From Phymorhynchus buccinoides (lineage: Eukaryota; Mollusca; Gastropoda; Neogastropoda; Raphitomidae): a DNA stretch of 64,000 nt. Of the stretch, positions 46,461 to 59,800 are shown one piece after another (position 1 is the first letter of the stretch; every line of letters starts with the position of its first letter). The stretch is taken from positions 2,587,014 to 2,651,013 of the forward strand of contig CM065699.1 of the NCBI GenBank assembly GCA_017654935.2, in the 5' to 3' direction. A program made the translations under genes and the position numbers. The notes under the pieces are model-generated. The model ran no database searches. It worked only from the letters and a program-made list of their open reading frames with translations, and had not been told where the DNA came from.

Positions 46461-46914
46461 GCTCTTTGTCTGGTGTGAGAAATGCTCTTTGAGGCCCTGG
46501 GACTTGTAAAGGGTGAATGGGGTTGGGTCTGCCCCCCATCTCCAGTCCCATGAGCGATGTCGATGTCCTCTTTCAAGATTGTTGCACCAATGTTCTGATT
46601 TAAAATGTTTTGATGTCGTAACTTTTGATGTCATAGTCCTGGAATGATGGTCTTTGGTTTAGACAACTTCGAAGCAAGTGAGGCCTTTCGGTGGCTGACA
46701 GATGCGAGCAAATACTAGGTCTTTGTTGATCTTACGATATGCGTAATTGTCTCTGTCTTATCTGCACAAATCTACATAGCAGTTGGTTTAGACAAGTCGG
46801 GTAAGATATATATCTGTAGACCATTTTCTCAGATTGAGTCTAACAGGTCTCTTTTTAAATTTTATAAGAAAATCAATAATTTCTCTGTTTTCCTTTAACA
46901 ATGAAAGGGTTAAC
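46461..46914. other. Intergenic, no recognisable content
   Basis: No ORF or repeat recognised. Confidence 0.45.
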
Positions 46915-47340
46915 TGAGTAGGTCACTCCAGAACCCCAGTGGCAAAGCTGAAGAAGGTCCTAAGGCTGCCAAAGACCCACCCAGGCATCCTTGCAAGGGA
47001 CTTAAGCTCCAGAACCTCAGTGGCAAAGCTGAAGAAGGCCTAAGGCTGCCAAAGACCCACCCGACATCCTTGCAAGAAGTTAAGCCCATAACCCCAGTGG
47101 CAAAGCTGAAGAAGGCCCTAAGGCTGCCAAAGCCCACCCATACATCCTTGCAAGGAGTTAAGCTCCAGACCCCAGTGGCAAAGGGGGGGGGGGGGCTGAA
47201 AGAAGGTCCTAAGGCTGCAAAGATCCCCCCAGGCATCCTTGCAAGGAGTTAAGCTCCAGAACCCCAGTGGCAAAGCTGAAGAGGTCCTAAGGCTGCCAAA
47301 GACCCACAGGCTCCTTGCAAGGAGTAAGCTCCTCTACTAC
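46915..47340. repeat. About 80-bp degenerate minisatellite, 5 copies
   Basis: The unit contains ccccagtggcaaagctgaag, gtcctaaggctgccaaagac and catccttgcaaggagttaag. Many indels between copies. Confidence 0.85.
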
Positions 47341-47634
47341 TGAGTACCGGGTAGTAATTTTTGCGTCATGAAGACTTAAGCTCTTTCTGAGTCAGTTTGT
47401 TCTGACAGCGAATGTTGACCGTCTTCTACAGAAAAATAGAAAGAGAATGTCCAGGTTGATTGCTTTGGCTCAATTCTGACCCCAGCCACACCTACATCAT
47501 TTACAAATGGATACGTTTGTTTAAGTTTAACGAAGACTCATAGATCAGTTCATCTAGATGAGTGATGGCACAGCTGATTGGTCGTCGACTGTTTTTCATC
47601 GCATGTCACAACAACGGTGCAGATAACTGCACAT
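47341..47634. other. Intergenic, no recognisable content
   Basis: Unique sequence without features. Confidence 0.4.
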
Positions 47635-48672
47635 AATAATAATAATATAATGGGAATTTATATACGCTCTTTCTCACATGAGCTCAGTGCGCTTTCATTG
47701 ATAACAAGAACATTAACAGGCAAACAAATAATTAATCATTAGAAAGTAAAAATAAGCCATGCTTACCACAACGTTCCTCTTACTTTCCTTACTCACACAC
47801 ACACACACGCACACAACACACACATCATGCGCACATGTAGCCACACAATTAATTATACAGTAAATAGTTACAACATGAGCAATTCTAAGAAGAAACATAC
47901 AGACCACATTCAACATTCCCAATGAAGTTTGAATACAATACTGCAACTTGAAAATAAAATCATACTGCCATCGACATACCAATTTCATGACTAATTATAA
48001 TAGACAAATTTGCAAAAAACTAAAATACCCTTCTACCTCATTTACAAGCATTTTAAAGTTTACAAGACGTAACATTCTACATACAAAATACGAATAATAA
48101 AATAATTGTAAATACTTTTTTTACAAAAGAGTTCTGCAATCAAACGGACCCCCCCCCCCCACACACACACACAACCACCACACCTTCACACACAAACACT
48201 AATCAATCATAAATATGTCCGAAACAAGTGAGTTTTAAAGGGCGAGAGTGAAGGCGGAAATAGCGTCAGTATGAGCAGTACATGTTGTGGAGGGAATTCC
48301 ATAGTGAGGTGCTAATAGTAGAAAAGATCGGTCACCAAACCGATTTCGTGTGGACCCGAGAACCTTGAGTGTGGCAGGCAGTCGAGGAAGAACGTAGGAG
48401 CAAGCAGTAAGTAGACAGTTTACTAGTTCAGAGAGATAGACGGACCAGAGGAGTGAACGCACCGAAACAAAGGCAAGCAATTTTATACTTGATTCCAGCC
48501 TCCTACTGGAAGCCAGTGCAAGTTACGAGATGAGGTTTTATAGTGATCAGACCGTTGGAATCTTGAGAGTGAGGCGTGCTGCACTGTTTTGCAGTTTTTG
48601 AACACTTTGCAGGGAGGATACTTGGACAGCCAGTGATTATCTGCGGAGCACTAGATATTACTCAACGCCATC
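47635..48672 (-). mobile_element. LINE fragment, 3' end (minus strand)
   Basis: On the minus strand, frames with small shifts read LQKLQNSAARLTLKIP, LHWLPV, VYLSELVN, GDRSFLLLAP and DAISAFTLALKTHLF. This is the C-terminus of CR1/L2/Jockey-type reverse transcriptases. It ends at an (aat)n tail near 47635-47650, preceded by gcgtatataaattcccatta. 5' truncated and frameshifted. Confidence 0.75.
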
Positions 48673-48689
48673 CATTTAACACATCACAT

Positions 48690-49840
48690 GGAATCAGGTT
48701 TTAAAGCGGTGCTCACCTGATGTGTATGTAGTTTTCAGCAGGGCTTTGTTCAGCAACACGCCTTGTCCTCTTACCCCATTCTCTTCACTGCTGTCGGGTT
48801 GAAGCGGTGACCACCTGATGTGGATGTAGTTTGTCAGCAGGCTTTGTTCAGCAACACGCCTATGTCCTACCCATTCTCTTCAACTGCTGTCTGGTTGTCA
48901 GCAGGGCTTTGTTCAGCAACACGCCTTAGTCCTGACCCATTCTCTTCACTGCTGTCCTGTTGTAGCGGTGACCCCTGAATGTGGGATGTAATTGTCCATC
49001 AGGGCTTGGTTCAACAACCCGCCTTGTCCTGACGCCATTCTCTTCAACTGCTGTCTGGTTGTAGGCGGTGACCACCTGATGGGGGATGTAATTGTCATGC
49101 AGGGCTTTGTTCAACAACACGCCTTGTCCTGCCCATTCTCTTCACTGCTGTCTGGTTGTCAGCAAGGGCTTTGTCAGCAACACACTTGTCCTGACCCATT
49201 CTCTTCACTGCTGTCTGTTGTCAGCATGGCTTTGTTCAGCACCACCTTGTCCTGAACCCATTCGCTTTCACTGCTGTCTGGTTTCACAGGCTTTGTTCAC
49301 AACACGCCTTGTCCTGACCCATTCTCTTCACTGCTGTCTGTTGTCCAGCAGGGCTTTGTTCAGACAACAGAGGCACACCTTGTCCTGACCCATTCTCTTC
49401 ACTTCTGTTTGGTTGTAGCGGTGACCACCTGATGTGGATGTAGTTGTCAGCAGGGCTTTGTTCAATGCAACACGCCTTGGTCCTGACCCATTCTCGCTTC
49501 ACTGCTGTCCTGGTTGTAGCGGTGACCGCACCTGATGTGGATGTAATTTGTCAGCAGGGCTTTGTTCCCAACACGCCTTGTCCTGACCCTTTCTCTTCAC
49601 TGCTGTTGGTTTAGCGGTGACCACCGATGGTGGATGTATGTTGTCAGCAGGGCTTTGTTCAACAACAAGCCTTGTCCGGACCCATTCCTCTTCACTGCTG
49701 TCGGGTTGTAGCGGTGACCACCTGATGTGGATGTAGTTTGTCAGCAGGGCTTTGTTCAGCAACACGCCTTGTCCTGACCCATTCTCTTTTCACTGCTGTC
49801 TGGTTGGTAGCGGTGACGCACCTGATTGTGGATGTAAAAT
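48690..49840. repeat. About 94-bp degenerate minisatellite up to the scaffold gap
   Basis: Twelve or more copies with the blocks ggctttgttcagcaacacgc, cttgtcctgacccattctct, tcactgctgtctggttgtag and ggtgaccacctgatgtggat. Single-base indels are dense, more like unpolished consensus than ancient decay. Confidence 0.9.
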
Positions 49841-50340
49841 NNNNNNNNNNNNNNNNNNNNNNNNNNNNNNNNNNNNNNNNNNNNNNNNNNNNNNNNNNNN
49901 NNNNNNNNNNNNNNNNNNNNNNNNNNNNNNNNNNNNNNNNNNNNNNNNNNNNNNNNNNNNNNNNNNNNNNNNNNNNNNNNNNNNNNNNNNNNNNNNNNNN
50001 NNNNNNNNNNNNNNNNNNNNNNNNNNNNNNNNNNNNNNNNNNNNNNNNNNNNNNNNNNNNNNNNNNNNNNNNNNNNNNNNNNNNNNNNNNNNNNNNNNNN
50101 NNNNNNNNNNNNNNNNNNNNNNNNNNNNNNNNNNNNNNNNNNNNNNNNNNNNNNNNNNNNNNNNNNNNNNNNNNNNNNNNNNNNNNNNNNNNNNNNNNNN
50201 NNNNNNNNNNNNNNNNNNNNNNNNNNNNNNNNNNNNNNNNNNNNNNNNNNNNNNNNNNNNNNNNNNNNNNNNNNNNNNNNNNNNNNNNNNNNNNNNNNNN
50301 NNNNNNNNNNNNNNNNNNNNNNNNNNNNNNNNNNNNNNNN
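49841..50340. other. Assembly gap, exactly 500 N
   Basis: A round-number gap is a placeholder for a join of unknown size, flanked by tandem repeats on both sides. Predicted frames across it are meaningless. Confidence 0.99.
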
Positions 50341-50600
50341 ACGGTTGTTGTCAGGGCTGACTTAATACATGGGGGCAAAGCTAGGGATGGGGTTAGGGCT
50401 GACTTAAATGCATTGGGGGCAAGTAGAGACGTTCAGGCTGAACTAATTACATGGGGAAGCTAAGGACGGTTTAGGCTGACTTAAATACAGGGGGGAAGCT
50501 AGAGACGGTTCAGGGCTGACTTAAATACATGGGGGGAAACTATGGATGGTTTAGGGCGACTTAAATACATGGGGGACGCTAGGGCGGTTAGGGCTGACTA
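50341..50600. repeat. About 44-bp degenerate minisatellite after the gap
   Basis: About 6 copies of gttagggctgacttaaatac plus atgggggcaagctagggacg, with indels. Confidence 0.8.
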
Positions 50601-50735
50601 AATGCACAGAGGCCAACTTCCGGCGGACGATTTGGGCCAACTTGAATGTAAGAGGGTTAACTTAACCCTACCTCATTCCCCACTTCCAACCCCAACACCC
50701 CCTAAAGGAAAGAACCTCTTTTCTAGCACAGACCT

Positions 50736-50812
50736 GTGTGGGTGTAATTGCTCTGCAGGAGAGTCAGGTGCCACAGGATGTCTGGCATGTGCGGGAATGT
50801 CACAGACAACAA
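50736..50812 (-). CDS. Candidate degraded NUP93 exon (next after 52816)
   Basis: The minus strand reads [20 protein letters not shown], which aligns loosely with the NUP93 helix following FRNFSDE (HNLSEVLLATMNILF). No clean acceptor, and the local sequence has many apparent indels. Could be a true exon with consensus errors or chance. Confidence 0.4.
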
Positions 50813-53800
50813 CATGCATGAACCAACGTTTCCCACCCATGCGCAACAAACCCACATCACATTGCAAGACCCATAGCACACACATGCATACACACAAGCT
50901 GTCACACACAGGAAGAAAAGAAGAAACAACATTGCAGGATAATGGACCAACGGTTGCTTTTTTGTTTTGCACACACACACACGTGCACAGACATAGCACA
51001 CACACAATCTGTCACAGAAACAACATGCATGGACCAACGTGCACACACACATGCAGACATAGCACACACATGCACACACACAATCTGTCACACACAGAAA
51101 CAACATGCATGGACCAACGTGCGCACACACACATGCAGACATAGCACATACATGCATACACACAATCTGTCACACACAGAAACAACATGCATGGACCAAC
51201 GTGCACACACACACATGCAGGCATAGCACACACACAATCTGTCACACACAGAAACAACATGCATGGACCAACGTGCACACACACACATGCACAGACATAG
51301 CACACACACAATCTGTCACAGAAACAACATGCATGGACCAACGTGCACACACACACATGCACCAGACATTAGCACACACACAATCAATCAGAAAACAACC
51401 GTGCACACCACACACCATATGCACCCAGACCATAGCACAGACATAGCACACACACAATCTGTCCACACACAGAAACAACATGCATGGACCAACGTGCGCA
51501 CACACACATGCAGACATAGCACACACACAATCTGTCCACACACAGAAACAACATGCATGGACCAACGTGCACACACACACATGCACAGACATAGCACACA
51601 CACGCATACACAGAAACAACTGTGCACACACAGAAACAACATGCATGGTGACCAACGTGCGCACACACACATGCACAGACATAGCACACACACGCATACA
51701 CACAATCTGTCACACACAGAAACAACATGCATGGACCAAGTGCGCACACACACATGCAGGACATAGGCACACACACGCATACACACAATCTGTCACACAC
51801 AGAAACAACATGCATGGACCAACGTGCGCACACACACACATGCACAGACATAGCACACACACGCATACACACAATCTGTCACACACAGAAACAACATGCA
51901 TGGACCAACGTGCGCACACACACACACGTGCACAGACATAGCACACACACAATCTGTCACAGAAACAACATGCATGGACCAACGTGCGCACACACACATG
52001 CACAGACATAGCACACACACGCATACACAATCTGTCACACACAGAAACAACATGCATGGACCAACGTGCACACACACACATGCACAGACATAGCACACAC
52101 ACGCATACACAATCTGTCACACACAGAAACAACATGCATGAACCAACGTGCGCACCACACACATGCACAGAATAGCACACACAAGCATTACACACAATCT
52201 GTCACACACAGACACAACATGCATGGACCAACGTGCGCACACACACACACATGCACAGACATAGCACACACACGCATACACACAATCTGTCACACACAGA
52301 AACAACATGCATGGACCAACGTGCACACACACACATGCAGGCATAGCACACACACAATCTGTCACACACAGAAACAACATGCATGGACCAACGTGCACAC
52401 ACACATGCAGACATAGCACACACACAATCTGTCACACACAGAAACAACATGCATGGACCAACGTGCGCACACACACACACATGCACAGACCATAGCACAC
52501 ACACAATCTGTCCACCACACAGAAACAACATGCAATGGACCAACGTGCGCCACACACACGCAGACATAGCACGTACACAATCTGTAGCAGAAACAACATG
52601 CATGGACCAACGTGCACACACACATGCACAGACATAGCACACACACAATCTGTCCACACACAGAAACAACGTGCATGGACCAACGTGCACACACACACAT
52701 GCACAGACATAGCACACACACAATTCGTCAACATGTGGGGTGGGGGGAGCGGGATAGCTAAATCACATTTATTTATTGACAAGGCACCAACAGAAGCAGG
52801 TGTTTGTGCGCCCACCTCGTCAGTGAAGGTGCGGAAGTTGTTCACTCTGTGCTCCACCTCCTCTGTTTTGAACGGCAGGAGCTTCAGCTGCTTGATGGTC
52901 TGCACGTGAAATGACAACAAGTAAACATGTCAAATCATAATAATAATAAGAAGAATGGAGAGCATTTCTATAGCGCCTTTCTATAACATAAAAAACAACA
53001 AACACTTTGATAAAATCGCAATATTTCAGTTTATTCTGTTAAAACCTTCAACGGGCAAAGCCCCAGGGCAACTAAGACAGCCCTTAAAATACAGTGGGGA
53101 TCACAATTATATCTACACTCAAGGCGCTTCCATTCACTGATAGTCCACACAGTCGCACAAAACATTCTCACCCATTCATTCAACCAGGTACAAGTTCAAG
53201 AATGAAAAACTTACAAACCGAAGGAGCATTGAATTTTATTTCCTGTGACCTTTTCATCAGAAAACCAAATCAGAAGAGCCAATCTGGAGGGTAGGCAGGA
53301 ACCAGAGCAATGACTTTAGCCTCCCCAAAAAAGCTTCTTCGGGTTTTTTCAGTTATACTTATAAAGCATACTCTGCCCACTATCCCAGGCTAGTAAAAAA
53401 AAAAAGAACTTTGCCATTGGACAAAGTTTCCACAAATTACCTTATTTTAGAAACTAAAAGGCAAAACTTTTTTCCTTGACTGACACCCCTGCACCTCATA
53501 GAATGACTAATAATTTACAAAGCAAAGCTGTATTAGAAAATCCAGATTTTTGTAAAATATAGGGGGGGGGGGGGTCTTATAATGGGAAGCACCTTATTAC
53601 GTAATTGTGCATAACATATGGAAAGTATTTAACATTCTAATATTGATGGAGCAAGAATAAATACAATCTTACACTTAAATGTAAGTGCACTTCATTTTCA
53701 ATGTCAAATGTCATGTGACCCAGCACCACAAAAGGAACGTCAAGTCGCTGGGCCAGTTCCTCAATGTCGGGTATGTGACCCAGCACCACAAAAGGAACGT

Positions 53801-56800
53801 CAAGTCGCTGGGTCAGTTCCTCAATGTCATGTGACCCAGCACCACAAAAGGAACGTCAAGTCGCTGGGCCAGTTCCTCAATGTCATGTGACCCAGCACCA
53901 CAAAAGGAACGTCAAGTCGCTGGGTCAGTTCCTCAATGTCATGTGACCCAGCACCACAAAAGGAACGTCAAGTCGCTGGGTCAGTTCCTCACTGTCATAT
54001 GTGACCCAGCACCACAAAAGGAACGTCAAGTCGCTGGGCCAGTTCCTCAATGTCATGTGACCCAGCACCACAAAAGGAACGTCAAGTCGCTGGGTCAGTT
54101 CCTCAATGTCATGTGACCCAGCACCACAAAAGGAACGTCAAGTCGCTGGGTCAGTTCCTCAATGTCATGTGACCCAGCACCACAAAAGGAACGTCAAGTC
54201 GCTGGGCCAGTTCCTCAATGTCATGTGACCCAGCACCACAAAAGGAACGTCAAGTCGCTGGGCCAGTTTCTAGCAACAGACTTGGAAAGTCAAAAATATC
54301 ATTTGGGGTCAGTTTTGAGTCATGGGTATTTTCGTGTTCTCTAACATCTTATCTTTCATATTTATAAAGGACAATCTTTAATATGGTCTCTAAATGGTCT
54401 TATAAGTGTTTTAAAATGTGTAGTTCAAAGCATTTTCTACAGCTAGGCTAAACTTTAGACGCTGATTTCTCAAAATGGCCGACAGTCACCCTACCAACTT
54501 TGAATGCTTCTAACTTTAAAATTAAAAAAGTTACAAGAATGGTTCTTATATCATTTGAAAGAGAATTGTCTGAAGTGTTTAACTGGACCATTGTCTCAGA
54601 ATGGTTCTGATATGATTTGAAAGAGAATTGTCTGAAGTGTTTAACTGGACCATTGTCTCAGAATGGTTCTGATATGATTTGAAAAGAGAATTGTCTGAAG
54701 TTTTGAACTGGACCATTGTCTCAGAATGTTCCTTCCGTGGTGCTGGGTCACATGCACAAACTTTAAATAGTTATAAATTCAACACTAAAGATTAACAGAG
54801 CCTCAAAGCAGCCAATGGAAAAGGGCCTTACATCCAGTGCTTGGTCGACGGCAGCGGCGTGATAATGTTCGAAGAAAGTCGTGAGATCCAGCAGAAGATA
54901 GAAGGTGCTGGAACTGGAGGTGGTCAGAGTTTGGCCCACAGTGCGATACCTGGAATCACAGTTAACCCTCTATAGCCGTCATCACAGTTAACCCTCTATA
55001 GCTGTCATCACAGTTAACCCTCTATAGCTGTCATCACAGTTAACCCTCTATAGCTGTCATCACAGTTAACCCTCTATAGCTGTCATCACAGTTAACCCTC
55101 TATAGCCGTCATCACAGTTAACCCTTTATAGCCGTCATCACAGTTAACCCTTTATAGCTGTCATCACAGTTAACCCTCTATAGCCGTCATCACAGTTAAC
55201 CCTCTATAGCTGTCATCACAGTTAACCCTCTATAGCTGTCATCACAGTTAACCCTCTATAGCCGTCATCACAGTTAACCCTCTATAGCTGTCATCACAGT
55301 TAACCCTTTATAGCTGTCATCACAGTTAACCCTCTATAGCCGTCATCACAGTTAACCCTTTATAGCTGTCATCACAGTTAACCCTCTATAGCTGTCATCA
55401 CAGTCAACCCTTTATAGCTGTCATCACAGTCAACCCTCTATAGCCGTCATCACAGTTAACCCTCTATAGCCGTCATCACAGTTAACCCTTTATAGCTGTC
55501 ATCACAGTTAACCCTCTATAGCTGTCATCACAGTTAACCCTCTATAGCTGTCATCACAGTTAACCCTCTATAGCTGTCATCACAGTTAACCCTCTATAGC
55601 CGTCATCACAGTTAACCCTCTATAGCCGTCATCACAGTTAACCCTCTATAGCCGTCATCACAGTTAACCCTTTATAGCTGTCATCACAGTTAACCCTTTA
55701 TAGCTGTCATCACAGTTAACCCTCTATAGCCGTCATCACAGTTAACCCTCTATAGCTGTCATCACAGTTAACCCTCTATAGCCGTCATCACAGTTAACCC
55801 TCTATAGCCGTCATCACAGTTAACCCTCTATAGCCGTCATCACAGTTAACCCTCTATAGCTGTCATCACAGTTAACCCTCTATAGCTGTCATCACAGTTA
55901 ACCCTCTATAGCTGTCATGACAGTTAACCCTATATAGCTGTCATGACAGTCAACCCTATATAGCTGTCATGACAGTTAACCCTATATAGCTGTCATCACA
56001 GTTAACCCTCTATAGCTGTCATCACAGTCAACCCTTTATAGCTGTCATCACAGTCAACCCTCTATAGCCGTCATCACAGTTAACCCTCTATAGCTGTCAT
56101 CACAGTTAACCCTCTATAGCTGTCATGACAGTCAACCCTATATAGCTGTCATGACAGTTAACCCTATATAGCTGTCATGACAGTCAACCCTATATAGCTG
56201 TCATGACAGTTAACCCTATATAGCTGTCATCACAGTTAACCCTCTATAGCTGTCATGACAGTTAACCCTTTATAGCTGTCATGACAGTTAACCCTTTATT
56301 GTTCAAAGAAAGTCGTGAGATCCAGCAGCAGATAGAAGGTGCTCGAACTGGAATTTGTCAAAGTTTGGCCCACAGCGCGATACCTGGAATCACAGTTAAC
56401 CCTATTGTTCAAAAAAACTCACCACACACACACACACACGCACGCACACACATGCATGCACACACAAACACAGTCAAATCTAACCTCTTTACCATTAAAA
56501 TGTCCTGAGAATTCAAGAGGTTGATAATTATTATTGCTTTTAGACTTTTGTTTTGCTGCACACATCAATGCAAGCATGCACCTTTGCACACACACACACA
56601 CACAGAGACACACACACACACACACAGAGACACACACACACACATACACACAGAGACACACACACACGTTGCCAGCTCTAACCTCTGTGCCATGGAGATG
56701 GCCTGTGCTTTGAGGCGGTCCCTGTTGCCTTCTGGACTGGAGGCGGACGACACCACTTTACACAGCAGTTTGTTCATTAACACCACTGCCTTTTCCTGAT

Positions 56801-59800
56801 TCTGTAAAACACCGCAATACACAATTAGCATTACAGACACCACTGTACACAGCAGTTTGTTCATTAACACCACTGCCTTTTCCTGATTCTGTAAAACAAA
56901 TTTGAAGAGAATCGGGAGAGCTCGCGTCACTCTCAGAGCAGTGCCAACGGGAAACGGGGCCTTATAACTCCGCCGTTTCTTAACCGAATCGCTTCAAATT
57001 TGCTGTACTCAGCGTTACCAGTACTTGGCGTTACCGTTACTAGGGAGAGCGCATCACTCTCAGAGCAGCGCCAACAGGAAACGGGGCCTTATAACTCCGC
57101 CTTTTCTTAACCGAATCGCTTCAAATTTGCTGTACTCAGCGTTACCAGTACTAGGCGTTACCGGTACTCGGCGTTGCGCTAGTGATGATACAATAACACA
57201 TGTCATATTTACCTTGGCCAGGTCGTGTAATGTGGGACATGATGATACAATAACACATGTCATATTTACCTTGGCCAGGTCGTGTAATGTGGGACATGAT
57301 ACAATAACACATGTCATATTTACCTTGGCCAGGTCGTAGATACACAGCCTCCTGTGTAATGTGGGACATGATACAATAGCACATGTCATATTTACCTTGG
57401 CCAGGTCGTAGAGACACACAGCCTTCTGTGTAATGTGGGACATGATACAATAACACATGTCATATTTACCTTGGCCAGGTCGTAGAGACACAGCCTCCTG
57501 TGTAATGTGGGACATGATACAATAACACATGTCATATTTACCTTGGCCAGGTCGTAGATACACACAGCCTCCTGTGTAATGTGGGACATGATACAATAAC
57601 ACATGTCATATTTACCTTGGCCAGGTCGTAGAGACACAGCCTCCTGTGTAATGTGGGACATGATACAATAACACATGTCATATTTACCTTGGCCAGGTCG
57701 TAGAGACACACAGCCTCCTGTGTAATGTGGGACATGATACAATAACACATGTCATATTTACCTTGGCCAGGTCGTAGAGACACAGCCTCCTGTGTAATGT
57801 GGGACATGATATACAATAACACATGTCATATTTACCTTGGCCAGGTCATAGAGACACAGCCTCCTGTGTAATGTGGGACATGATACAATAACACATGTCA
57901 TATTTACCTTGGCCAGGTCGTAGATACACACAGCCTCCTGTGTAATGTGGGACATGATGATACAATAACACATGTCATATTTACCTTGGCCAGGTCATAG
58001 ATACACAGCCTCCTGTGTAATGTGGGACATGATGATACAATAACACATGTCATATTTACCTTGGCCAGGTCATAGATACACAGCCTCCTGTGTAATGTGG
58101 GACATGATGATACAATAACACATGTCATATTTACCTTGGCCAGGTCATAGATACACAGCCTCCTGTGTAATGTGGGACATGATGATACAATAACACATGT
58201 CATATTTACCTTGGCCAGGTCATAGATACACAGCCTCCTGTGTAATGTGGGACATGATGATACAATAACACATGTCATATTTACCTTGGCCAGGTCGTAG
58301 ATACACAGCCTCCTGTGTAATGTGGGACATGATGATACAATAACACATGTCATATTTACCTTGGCCAGGTCATAGATACACAGCCTCCTGTGTAATGTGG
58401 GACATGATACAATAACACATGTCATATTTACCTTGGCCAGGTCGTAGAGACACAGCCTCCTGTGTAATGTGGGACATGATACAATAACACATGTCATATT
58501 TACCTTGGCCAGGTCATAGAGACACAGCCTCCTGTGTAATGTGGGACATGATACAATAACACATGTCATATTTACCTTGGCCAGGTCATAGATACACAGC
58601 CTCCTGTGTAATGTGGGACATGATACAATAACACATGTCATATTTACCTTGGCCAGGTCATAGAGACACACAGCCTCCTGTGTAATGTGGGACATGATAC
58701 AATAGCACATGTCATATTTACCTTGGCCAGGTCATAGATACACAGCCTCCTGTGTAATGTGGGACATGATACAATAACACATGTCATATTTACCTTGGCC
58801 AGGTCGTAGAGACACACAGCCTCCTGTGTAATGTGGGACATGATACAATAACACATGTCATATTTACCTTGGCCAGGTCATAGATACACAGCCTCCTGTG
58901 TAATGTGGGACATGATACAATAACACATGTCATATTTACCTTGGCCAGGTCGTAGATACACAGCCTCCTGTGTAATGTGGGACATGATACAATAACACAT
59001 GTCATATTTACCTTGGCCAGGTCGTAGATACACACAGCCTCCTGTGTAATGTGGGACATGATACAATAACACATGTCATATTTACCTTGGCCAGGTCATA
59101 GATACACAGCCTCCTGTGTAATGTGGGACATGATACAATAACACATGTCATATTTACCTTGGCCAGGTCGTAGATACACAGCCTCCTGTGTAATGTGGGA
59201 CATGATACAATAACACATGTCATATTTACCTTGGCCAGGTCGTAGAGACACACAGCCTAACCTGTGTAATGTGGGACATGATACAATAACACATGTCATA
59301 TTTACCTTGGCCAGGTCGTAGAGACACACAGCCTCCTGTGTAATGTGGGACATGATACAATAACACATGTCATATTTACCTTGGCCAGGTCGTAGAGACA
59401 CACAGCCTCCTGTGTAATGTGGGACATGATACAATAACACATGTCATATTTACCTTGGCCAGGTCGTAGATACACACAGCCTCCTGTGTAATGTGGGACA
59501 TGATACAATAACACATGTCATATTTACCTTGGCCAGGTCGTAGAGACACACAGCCTCCTGTGTAATGTGGGACATGATACAATAACACATGTCATATTTA
59601 CCTTGGCCAGGTCGTAGAGACACACAGCCTCCTGTGTAATGTGGGACATGATACAATAACACATGTCATATTTACCTTGGCCAGGTCGTAGAGACACAGC
59701 CTCCTGTGTAATGTGGGACATGATACAATAACACATGTCATATTTACCTTGGCCAGGTCGTAGAGACACAGCCTCCTGTGTAATGTGGGACATGATGATA

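Noticed and set aside
50600..52920. Many overlapping Thr-His and Cys/Val-rich frames up to 173 codons
   Set aside because: They are readings of a CA-rich 87-bp minisatellite; no start context, domain or codon bias.
53708..54275. CRISPR-like regular repeats
   Set aside because: Units are contiguous tandem copies without unique spacers, in a eukaryotic intron.
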